Shown here: in pieces, positions 6,682 through 12,355 of the stretch
Layout of the letters: each line of letters begins with the position of its first letter
How positions within the stretch are numbered: position 1 is the first letter of the stretch
Assembly: GCA_964443785.1 (NCBI GenBank)
Contig: CAYUER010000023.1
Coordinates: 1 to 14,733, forward strand
Reading direction: 5' to 3'
Length of the DNA stretch: 14,733 bases
Origin: CALMZN01 sp964443785
GTDB taxonomy: Bacteria; Patescibacteriota; Patescibacteriia; UBA1558; GWA2-36-10
Position numbers and translations under genes: made by a program
The notes under the pieces: model-generated
What the model saw: only the letters and a program-made list of their open reading frames with translations
What the model was told of the DNA's origin: nothing
Database searches by the model: none

Positions 6682-7956
6682 ATGTCACTTATTATTTTAG
6701 CCATTCAAACAATACTGTGCTGGTCTTTGGTAGTTTTTTTGTATAGGATGAAGTCAAAATTTACACTCATACCTATCTATGCTTACTTGGCAATTTTGAC
6801 AGTTTTGATGCACAATTTTAGCGATTTGGGTTTTGCTGTTTTGTGGGGTAAATTATTCTTTTTGGTAGCCTCGGTTTCTTTGTTTACTACGCTGATGTTT
6901 ATTATTTTGTTTTTGTATCTTTTTGAAGGAGTGCGAGCCGCCATGATGGCTCTGTCTGTCATATTGGGCGCTTCATTTTTTTATATATTTTTAGTCTATA
7001 TTTTGCAGTCTTTGGTAGACACTAGTGCTTGGGTGCATTTTGATTGGGCGGCCTTGCAGATGTATTTTTGGTCGATGTTGGCCATTGTAGTTGACATTTT
7101 CTTATTGGCAATTTTTTGGGAGATTTTATCAAAGATAAAATTTTTAAAATTATTATATCGAGTATTTATTGTCACTTTTTTTATTTTATTAATAGATACT
7201 TTTATTTTTACTACTGGTGTTTTTGGCGCCAAGGATTTTTATCTATCAGCTCTACAGGGTAATGTCTTGGTGAGACTGATCTTATCAGTTTTAGCCGCTC
7301 CATTGATTACTTTGTTTTTAAAATCAGAGGGCTTCAATGAAGATAAACGCAATAAACCAAGAAATTTTTGGGAAATTTTAAATTTCCACTCAGATTTGGA
7401 GTCTAAAATTTCTAATCTTGAAGACATAATTAAAAAAAATAAGGCCCTAGAAGATAAATTGAAAAAAGCTTCAGAAACTTACGAGTTGGTCATTGCTGGT
7501 TCCGGTGCTGGTATTTGGGATTGGGATATGATTACTAATCAATTTATTTTTTCAGAAAAATTTTTACAAATTTTAGGCTATAAAAAAGGTCAATTGCAGA
7601 ACCATGTCAATGCTTTTAAAAAAATTATTCACCCCGATGACTTACCGTATTACACAAAAAATATGGAGCAGTGCTTGGCTCAGGGTGTGCCCTGTGAGTG
7701 TGAGTATCGCTTGAAATCAAAATCAGGTAAATACAAGTGGTTTTCAGCCAGTGGAGTAGTCAAGTACAATGAGCACAAAAAGCCAATCAGAATGGTTGGG
7801 TCAATTATCGATATCAATGACAAAAAGGAAAGCGAGCTCAAAATTCAAGAAAAAATAGAAGAATTATCCAATCTTAATAAATTCATGGTAGGCAGGGAAT
7901 TAAAAATGATGGAATTAAAAGGTAAAATCAGCGATTTAGAAAAAACAAAAAAATAA
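6682..7956 (+). CDS. 7-TM membrane protein with PAS domain, no kinase domain
   Basis: This 424-residue protein has about seven hydrophobic helices in residues 2-213 (near 2-21, 28-46, 54-81, 88-111, 125-147, 157-178 and 193-213). A coiled coil follows at about 236-265, then a PAS_3-type fold at about 266-380 with the hallmark GIWDWDM (277-283), the HPDD turn (317-320), and the PAC-like WFSASGVV...GSIIDINDKKESE. It ends in a second coiled coil containing FMVGRELKMMELK, a segment that in related sensors usually leads into a kinase or another output module; here the protein simply stops. It ends 4 bases before the histidine kinase gene, so it is probably an accessory sensor for that kinase (inference). 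The membrane domain matches no family I can name. Confidence 0.8.
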   Translation: MSLIILAIQTILCWSLVVFLYRMKSKFTLIPIYAYLAILTVLMHNFSDLGFAVLWGKLFFLVASVSLFTTLMFIILFLYLFEGVRAAMMALSVILGASFFYIFLVYILQSLVDTSAWVHFDWAALQMYFWSMLAIVVDIFLLAIFWEILSKIKFLKLLYRVFIVTFFILLIDTFIFTTGVFGAKDFYLSALQGNVLVRLILSVLAAPLITLFLKSEGFNEDKRNKPRNFWEILNFHSDLESKISNLEDIIKKNKALEDKLKKASETYELVIAGSGAGIWDWDMITNQFIFSEKFLQILGYKKGQLQNHVNAFKKIIHPDDLPYYTKNMEQCLAQGVPCECEYRLKSKSGKYKWFSASGVVKYNEHKKPIRMVGSIIDINDKKESELKIQEKIEELSNLNKFMVGRELKMMELKGKISDLEKTKK

Positions 7957-7960
7957 TATT

Positions 7961-10345
7961 ATGTCGAAATTTTCTCTAAAACAAAAAATAGTATGGGCTA
8001 CTATATCAGTTGGTCTAGTCATGGGCTTGATCATGGTATTTTTTATATTTTTTTATTTGCGAGATACTTTGGTCGAGCAAAAAGTCCAAGAAATCAATCA
8101 GCTCAATATAGAACAAAGTCATGAGACCAATGAGATATTTCATAAGCATCAGCTTTTTGCCAAAATGCTGGCCAGCAATATTTTGGTACAAGAATATTTA
8201 GTAGACTTGAGTGCTAGTCGTAAGAGTCAGGTTGATAAAATGTTTGCGGATTATGCTCAAAAATATCGCGAGTATTTGTCTATTTTTTTGTTGGATAAAG
8301 AGGGTAATACTTTGATCTCTACTGATCAGCGTTTTGTGGGTGTAGATTATAGCTTTAGGGATTATTTTCAGCAGGTAAAGAGTGGGAAGTCCTGGGTCGA
8401 TATATTATTGGGTAAGACTAGCAATCAATTTGGCTATTATTTTTCTGAGCCAGTTTTTGATGAGAGGGGAGTTGTTGTGGGCAATTTAGTAGCCAAACTA
8501 AATATAGATAGTATTAATCAATCTATTGATGATAGTGAAGTGTCTAAAAATAGCACTATCATGATGACAGATAGATATGGGGTTATAGTATATTCTGGCA
8601 AAGAGGAGAGATTTTTGAAGAGTTTGGGTGATTTATCAGCCGATGAAATTTCGGCTATAGACAATAGTGATAAATTTTTGGGTCAAAAAATAGAACCCTT
8701 GCACTATAATGTTATTCAAGATTTATTGCGTCACAATTTGGACGCTCAAGCCTTGAGACTTGATGATCGTATTGATGGCGACAGAGAGGTGGTTGGTTTT
8801 GCTAAATTACAAGATTTTCCTTTTTACTTAGTGACGGAGACTTCTCTAGCCAAGATTGAAAATGCGGTTTTTAATACTATTATGTTTTTGGTGATTATTA
8901 TTTTTCTGTTGGTCGCCCTGCTGATTGCCTTGATGTATAGATTGATTTCTATATTTATCAGACCACTAGAAAAATTGAAATATTTTGTAGAAAAAATCAG
9001 CGCGGGTGATTTTTCTCAGAAAGTAGATATTAGCAGTGGTGATGAATTTAGTGATTTGGCGACAGTCTTCAATAAAATGTCCAAAGACTTGAATGATTTG
9101 TATAAAAATTTGGATAAAAAAGTCCAAACAAAAACGCTGGAGGTAGAATTGAAAAATAAAGATTTGGATCAGCAAAAAATCGCCTTGCTCAATGTCTTGG
9201 AGGACATGGAGCATGAAAAAAATAAGGTAGCTTCCCTCGTACAAGATTTGGAGAAATTTCAACTGGCAGTAGAAAATGCCTCTGACCACATAGTGATCAC
9301 TGATGCAGCTGGCTTTATACTTTATGCCAATAAATCAGTCGAGAGAATCACGGGTTTTAGCATCAAAGAAGTAGTAGGCAAAAAAGCAGGTAGCAAAGAG
9401 CTATGGGGCGGTTTGATGAGTGAGGAGTTTTATAAAAATTTTTGGCATACTATCAAGCACCAGAAAAAAGCTTTTATAGGTGAGCTACAAAATCGTCGTA
9501 AAAATGGAGAAGTATATGATTCTATGGCCTCGGTATCTCCGATCTTGTCCAAGAGCGGGGAGGTTGCTTATTTTATCGGCATAGAGAGGGACATTAGCAA
9601 AGAAAAGCAGATTGACAAAGCTAAATCAGAATTTGTCTCTTTGGCTTCTCATCAATTGCGCACACCTTTGGCGGCTATCAATTGGTACGCTGAGATGTTG
9701 CTCAATGGTGACGCTGGTAAGCTAAAGACAGAGCAAATAGAATATATCAAAGAGATTTTTGATGGCAATCAAAGGATGATAGACTTGGTCAACGCTTTAC
9801 TCAATGTTTCGCGCATTGAGCTCGGGACCTTGGCTATCGATTCTGCGCCGACTGATATCAAGGAGTTAGCGGATAGTGTGCTCAATGAATTGGCTCCGCA
9901 ATTGTTGCAAAAGAAACAGAAGGTGAGCAAAAAATATGCCAAGAATTTACCAAAAATAAATCTTGATGCCAAAATCATGCGTATTGTTTGGCAGAATTTT
10001 TTGTCCAATGCGGTAAAATATACCCCAGATGGTGGTAAGATCACCGTCAGTATAGCAGTGAGCGGCAAGGATATGTTGATTGGGGTGGCAGACACTGGCT
10101 ATGGTATTCCTGCTGATCAACAGAGCAAGATATTTACTAAATTGTTTAGAGCTGATAATATCCGTGACAAGATCACTGATGGTACTGGCTTGGGTTTATA
10201 TATTTGCAAGTCAGTGATTGAGCAATTTGGTGGAAAAGTTTGGTTTGAATCAGTAGAGAACAAGGGCACTACATTTTATGCCAAACTTCCTCTCAAAGGC
10301 GTAGCCAAAAAAGAGGGGAGCAAAGGCTTGAATTATAATAAATAA
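7961..10345 (+). CDS. Membrane sensor histidine kinase (dCache-HAMP-PAS-HisKA-HATPase)
   Basis: This 794-residue protein has TM1 at about 11-33, an extracellular Cache-type sensor at about 38-300 with the motif DKEGNTLIS and RDYF (133-136), TM2 at about 303-334, HAMP at about 330-385, a coiled coil to 430, and PAS at about 431-550. HisKA has phospho-acceptor H564 in SHQLRTPL, and HATPase_c has N683 in the N box, DTGYGIP (711-717), F725 in the F box, and GTGLGL (741-746). All catalytic boxes are intact, so it should autophosphorylate. Gln replaces the usual acidic residue after His. The sensor domain type often binds small organic ligands, but nothing here shows which. It lies between the PAS protein and a receiver gene 23 bases downstream, the likely phosphotransfer partner. 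Confidence 0.93.
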   Translation: MSKFSLKQKIVWATISVGLVMGLIMVFFIFFYLRDTLVEQKVQEINQLNIEQSHETNEIFHKHQLFAKMLASNILVQEYLVDLSASRKSQVDKMFADYAQKYREYLSIFLLDKEGNTLISTDQRFVGVDYSFRDYFQQVKSGKSWVDILLGKTSNQFGYYFSEPVFDERGVVVGNLVAKLNIDSINQSIDDSEVSKNSTIMMTDRYGVIVYSGKEERFLKSLGDLSADEISAIDNSDKFLGQKIEPLHYNVIQDLLRHNLDAQALRLDDRIDGDREVVGFAKLQDFPFYLVTETSLAKIENAVFNTIMFLVIIIFLLVALLIALMYRLISIFIRPLEKLKYFVEKISAGDFSQKVDISSGDEFSDLATVFNKMSKDLNDLYKNLDKKVQTKTLEVELKNKDLDQQKIALLNVLEDMEHEKNKVASLVQDLEKFQLAVENASDHIVITDAAGFILYANKSVERITGFSIKEVVGKKAGSKELWGGLMSEEFYKNFWHTIKHQKKAFIGELQNRRKNGEVYDSMASVSPILSKSGEVAYFIGIERDISKEKQIDKAKSEFVSLASHQLRTPLAAINWYAEMLLNGDAGKLKTEQIEYIKEIFDGNQRMIDLVNALLNVSRIELGTLAIDSAPTDIKELADSVLNELAPQLLQKKQKVSKKYAKNLPKINLDAKIMRIVWQNFLSNAVKYTPDGGKITVSIAVSGKDMLIGVADTGYGIPADQQSKIFTKLFRADNIRDKITDGTGLGLYICKSVIEQFGGKVWFESVENKGTTFYAKLPLKGVAKKEGSKGLNYNK

Positions 10346-10368
10346 TTTTATATAAAATATCATTATAT

Positions 10369-10749
10369 ATGACAGATAAAAAAAATATTTTAATTGTCGA
10401 AGATGAAGTTTCTTTACAAAAAGCTATTTCTTTGAAATTAAATAAAAAAAATTTTAATACTTTTTTGGCGAGCTCAGTTGATGAAGCCTTGGCCCATCTG
10501 ACTAGTCAGAACATAGATGCCATTTGGCTTGATCATTATCTTATAGGCCAAGAAAATGGTCTCGATCTTGTCAGTAGATTGAAACAAGGTGAGCCAGCTT
10601 GGAAAAATATACCCATCATAGTAGTATCCAATACCGCTACTACTGACAAAGTAGATTCATATATGGATTTGGGGGTTGATGCTTATTTTACCAAAGCTGA
10701 TTATAGTCTCGAAAAAATAATTACCGATTTAGATAAATTATTGGTCTAA
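10369..10749 (+). CDS. Single-domain response regulator (CheY-like receiver)
   Basis: This 126-residue protein is a lone receiver domain. Acidic pocket E11-D12, phospho-acceptor D55 (in AIWLD), switch S87 (in IIVVSN) and K109 (in YFTKA) are all present. It follows the kinase gene by 23 AT-rich bases and is the last gene before a strong terminator, so it is probably the kinase's direct partner. It resembles the receiver at 207-575, including the unusual SN after the fourth strand, so the two may share a kinase or be old duplicates. It has no DNA-binding domain. There is no Shine-Dalgarno sequence; the AT-rich gap before it (TATATAAAAT) could hold a weak internal promoter. Confidence 0.92.
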   Translation: MTDKKNILIVEDEVSLQKAISLKLNKKNFNTFLASSVDEALAHLTSQNIDAIWLDHYLIGQENGLDLVSRLKQGEPAWKNIPIIVVSNTATTDKVDSYMDLGVDAYFTKADYSLEKIITDLDKLLV

Positions 10750-10776
10750 AAAAATCGGGCTTTGGCTCGATTTTTT
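10749..10776 (+). terminator. Intrinsic terminator ending the pilus/signalling operon
   Basis: A 12-bp stem (10749-10760 with 10765-10776, one G:U pair) has loop TTTG and ends in six T. It begins on the last base of the receiver gene's stop codon. The A-run on its left side means it could also terminate transcription from the opposite strand. Confidence 0.9.
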
Positions 10777-10808
10777 CATTGGCACAGATATGGACAAGCC
10801 AGTTTAAA

Positions 10809-10814
10809 TATAAT
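10809..10814 (+). promoter_or_regulatory. -10 element for tRNA-Leu
   Basis: A perfect TATAAT lies 26 bases before the tRNA, between the operon terminator and the tRNA. The -35 region at 16-18 bases upstream is poor and there is no TG extension, so only the -10 is clear. Confidence 0.5.
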
Positions 10815-10840
10815 ATCATAAGGTGGCTTATTTTATATCA

Positions 10841-10927
10841 GCCGAAGTGGTGAAATTGGTAGACACGCACGGTTCAGAGCCGTGTAGCCGTGAGGCTGTG
10901 GAGGTTCGAGTCCTCTCTTCGGCACCA
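10841..10927 (+). tRNA. tRNA-Leu(CAG), CCA end encoded
   Basis: Acceptor GCCGAAG pairs with CTTCGGC (10917-10923). The anticodon stem CACGG/CCGTG closes loop TTCAGAG, giving anticodon CAG (reads CUG). A long variable arm (around TAGCCGTGAGGCT) marks a class II tRNA. The T loop is TTCGAGT, and discriminator A is followed by an encoded CCA. Confidence 0.96.
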
Positions 10928-10929
10928 AG

Positions 10930-10949
10930 ACAGCTTTTGAGCTGTTTTT
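10930..10949 (+). terminator. Intrinsic terminator after tRNA-Leu
   Basis: Stem ACAGCT (10930-10935) pairs with AGCTGT (10940-10945), loop TTTG, followed by a T run to 10949. It starts 3 bases after the tRNA CCA end. Confidence 0.82.
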
Positions 10950-10952
10950 GTA

Positions 10953-10981
10953 TTGACTTTCAATATTGATTGTACTAAAAT
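10953..10981 (+). promoter_or_regulatory. Sigma70-like promoter of the first island gene
   Basis: TTGACT (10953-10958) and TAAAAT (10976-10981) each match consensus at five of six positions and are exactly 17 bases apart. They lie 4 bases past the tRNA-Leu terminator. The start codon at 11052 implies a leader of about 64 bases. Confidence 0.75.
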
Positions 10982-11039
10982 ATTTATCTGTTTTGTTCCC
11001 TTCGTCATTTATTTTCAAGCTACGGACCAAAAAACTGCC

Positions 11040-11047
11040 AGGAGGTG
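11040..11047 (+). promoter_or_regulatory. Perfect 8-base Shine-Dalgarno sequence
   Basis: AGGAGGTG is fully complementary to the canonical 3' end of 16S rRNA and ends 4 bases before the ATG at 11052. It fixes that start over the upstream in-frame ATG at 10953, which falls inside the promoter. No AT-rich gene in the window has anything like it. Confidence 0.9.
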
Positions 11048-11051
11048 TTTG

Positions 11052-11420
11052 ATGTCCAGTAAACCAGTTGTCGTGATGGTCGATCGAGATCCTCGTTCGA
11101 TCAGGTCTTTGCTGGAAAACGGCGATTCCTCGGACTTGCCTTTTTCTTTTTTGGTGGTGCGTTTTGAGCGCCACTTTCCCACCTTGGTTCACTCGATCAT
11201 GAGTCATCGGCCTAGCTGTGTGGTGCTGGGCAGCGGCTTTGGAATCGAGCCCAACATTGCGGAGCGTTTTTTGTCTGAGCTCGAAGCAGCCGGCTTCGAT
11301 GGATGCACGGCAGTATGCTGCCATGACACCTACAAGGTCCTGCCGTTGTTGGACGGCGTCAAGCGGGTGAATCCCGAAGCTTTTAGCAGGGATGCCTTGC
11401 GCGAATTGCTTGCTTCGTAA
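11052..11420 (+). CDS. Small protein of unknown function, degenerate receiver-like
   Basis: This 122-residue soluble protein has no family I recognise with confidence. Its length and pattern recall a response regulator receiver: strand VVVMVDRD with D11 and D13, a strand SCVVLGSGFG where the phospho-acceptor Asp would sit (G60 instead), a strand TAVCC, and a C-terminal VKRVNPEAFSRDALRELL resembling the K-P-F end of receivers but with Asn in place of Lys. If this reading is right it is a pseudo-receiver that cannot be phosphorylated at the usual site. GC content is about 53-57% in two sampled 60-base lines, well above the neighbouring genes. It has its own promoter, a perfect Shine-Dalgarno sequence and its own terminator, suggesting an independent, well-translated unit and possibly transfer from elsewhere. 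Confidence 0.78.
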   Translation: MSSKPVVVMVDRDPRSIRSLLENGDSSDLPFSFLVVRFERHFPTLVHSIMSHRPSCVVLGSGFGIEPNIAERFLSELEAAGFDGCTAVCCHDTYKVLPLLDGVKRVNPEAFSRDALRELLAS

Positions 11421-11424
11421 TACC

Positions 11425-11470
11425 AAAAGCGGGCATTGCCTCTCAATGGGCAAGTCCCGCTTTTCTTTTT
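11425..11470 (+). terminator. Intrinsic terminator of the first island gene
   Basis: A 9-bp outer stem AAAAGCGGG (11425-11433) pairs with CCCGCTTTT (11456-11464). The interior can form a second short hairpin (TTGCC with GGCAA). A T-rich tail runs to 11470. It starts 4 bases after the stop codon. Confidence 0.88.
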
Positions 11471-11473
11471 TAT

Positions 11474-11504
11474 AAAAAAAGCCACCGATGTGAGTCTCGG
11501 TGGC
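11474..11504 (-). terminator. Intrinsic terminator of the minus-strand island gene
   Basis: On the minus strand an 8-bp stem, GCCACCGA with TCGGTGGC (11481-11488 and 11497-11504), has an 8-base loop and is followed by seven T (complement of the A run 11474-11480). It lies 31 bases past the minus-strand stop, back to back with the plus-strand terminator. Confidence 0.87.
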
Positions 11505-11535
11505 CAAGGGCAGGAGAGTGAAGCCGGAGCTTCTG

Positions 11536-12021
11536 TTAGCAGGCGCGACGAGCAGCCGGGTGACATCTTTGGACGCGGTGTCGAGTCGGTACGGAGTTGG
11601 TCTTGGTTAGATAGCGACGCGGATACTGGGCCTTGGGGAAGTTGGCGACCGGTTTGAGTGGCAGGTGGATGATCTGATTGCTTGGCTTGGTCGTAGGCGT
11701 AGGCATTGCTACGACCACAGCTTCTTCGACTTGGGTGTCGGCGACTTCTTCGACGTGGATCGATTGGTCAGGAAACTGGCTGTAGCGATGAGCGTGGGTC
11801 ATCAAGGATGAGTAGCTCAGGCCGACCAAGGCATCCGACTCCAGCGTCGGATCGCTGGCGGATGGGTCGCTCAAGATGACCAAGTCATCAAACTCATCCC
11901 CAAAGGGATGGGTGATCAGTCGGCACAGATAAGTGCCTTTTTGTAGGCAATGCTTGTAAGCGCTGCGATTGCGAAAATGGAAAATCCACAAATCGCCGTG
12001 GGTAGTGATTTGCAGTAACAT
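11536..12021 (-). CDS. Small protein of unknown function with basic C-terminal tail
   Basis: This 161-residue protein matches no family I know. Residues 1-51 look like a compact alpha/beta domain (LLQITTHGDLWIFHF, then TYLCRLITHPF and DDLVILSD). The middle (52-120) is acidic and low in structure, with an EEVADTQVEEA stretch and Pro/Thr-rich linkers. The last 30 residues are strongly basic (RR, RHR, R, RR) and end in Cys, which could bind nucleic acid or an acidic partner (inference only). There are no membrane segments. I chose ATG at 12021 over one 33 bases upstream because AAGGAG lies 5 bases before it. GC content is high like its neighbour, with which it is tail to tail. Confidence 0.72.
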   Translation of the reverse strand: MLLQITTHGDLWIFHFRNRSAYKHCLQKGTYLCRLITHPFGDEFDDLVILSDPSASDPTLESDALVGLSYSSLMTHAHRYSQFPDQSIHVEEVADTQVEEAVVVAMPTPTTKPSNQIIHLPLKPVANFPKAQYPRRYLTKTNSVPTRHRVQRCHPAARRAC

Positions 12022-12026
12022 GGGCT

Positions 12027-12032
12027 CTCCTT
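12027..12032 (-). promoter_or_regulatory. Shine-Dalgarno sequence deciding the minus-strand start
   Basis: AAGGAG on the minus strand lies 5 bases before ATG at 12021. The alternative upstream ATG at 12054 has no such sequence. Confidence 0.8.
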
Positions 12033-12100
12033 GGGTTGTGTAGAACAGGGACAAATGACGCAGTGGCTGATTGACACTAGGACTTTGATCCTTTGCTTTT

Positions 12101-12129
12101 ATTATAGGTGATAGTATTTGACTTTACAA
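12101..12129 (-). promoter_or_regulatory. Sigma70-like promoter of the minus-strand island gene
   Basis: On the minus strand, TTGTAA (12129-12124) and a perfect TATAAT (12106-12101) are separated by exactly 17 bases. Predicted transcription start is near 12094, giving a leader of about 70 bases. Its -35 overlaps the -35 of the divergent tRNA-Ser promoter. Confidence 0.75.
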
Positions 12130-12151
12130 TACATCAAAAAAACCATATTAT
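12123..12151 (+). promoter_or_regulatory. Sigma70-like promoter of tRNA-Ser
   Basis: TTTACA (12123-12128) and TATTAT (12146-12151) each match consensus at five of six positions with 17-base spacing. The predicted start is about 19 bases before the tRNA. Confidence 0.6.
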
Positions 12152-12176
12152 TAAGATGATTTTTATTAGATACTTT

Positions 12177-12267
12177 GGTGGGATGGCTGAGCTGGTTGAA
12201 GGCGCCGCACTCGAAATGCGGTATACCCGTAAGGGTATCGGGGGTTCAAATCCCTCTCCCACCGCCA
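12177..12267 (+). tRNA. tRNA-Ser(CGA), CCA end encoded
   Basis: Acceptor GGTGGGA pairs with TCCCACC (12257-12263). The anticodon stem CCGCA/TGCGG closes loop CTCGAAA, giving anticodon CGA (reads UCG). A long variable arm, TACCC/GGGTA with loop GTAA, marks a class II serine tRNA. Discriminator G is typical for serine, and CCA is encoded. Confidence 0.96.
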
Positions 12268-12300
12268 TATTTTTTTGAAGAATAAAATTATAATTAGACT

Positions 12301-12322
12301 CTGCCCAAAAGGGCAGTTTTTT
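12301..12322 (+). terminator. Intrinsic terminator after tRNA-Ser
   Basis: Stem CTGCCC (12301-12306) pairs with GGGCAG (12311-12316), loop AAAA, followed by six T. It lies 33 bases past the tRNA and abuts the next promoter. Confidence 0.9.
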
Positions 12323-12330
12323 GTTATACT
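12322..12330 (+). promoter_or_regulatory. Extended -10 promoter of the Nramp-family gene
   Basis: TG-T-TATACT starts on the last T of the terminator. The predicted start leaves a leader of only about 18 bases before ATG at 12356, with no Shine-Dalgarno sequence. Confidence 0.6.
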
Positions 12331-12355
12331 TTAGATGTTTAGATAAATATCATTT

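Noticed and set aside
10953..11051. Upstream extension of the 11052 gene to the ATG at 10953
   Set aside because: The extension would start inside the promoter (TTGACT...TAAAAT), and the perfect Shine-Dalgarno sequence points to 11052.
10833..11507. A 224-codon open frame on the minus strand across tRNA-Leu and the island gene
   Set aside because: Its C-terminal part is the antisense translation of tRNA-Leu (a well-known KRGLEPPQ-type artefact). It also runs through two terminators and opposes a gene with a perfect Shine-Dalgarno sequence.
11436..11657. A 73-codon + strand open frame over the two back-to-back terminators
   Set aside because: It crosses both terminator hairpins and overlaps the minus-strand gene, with no start signal.
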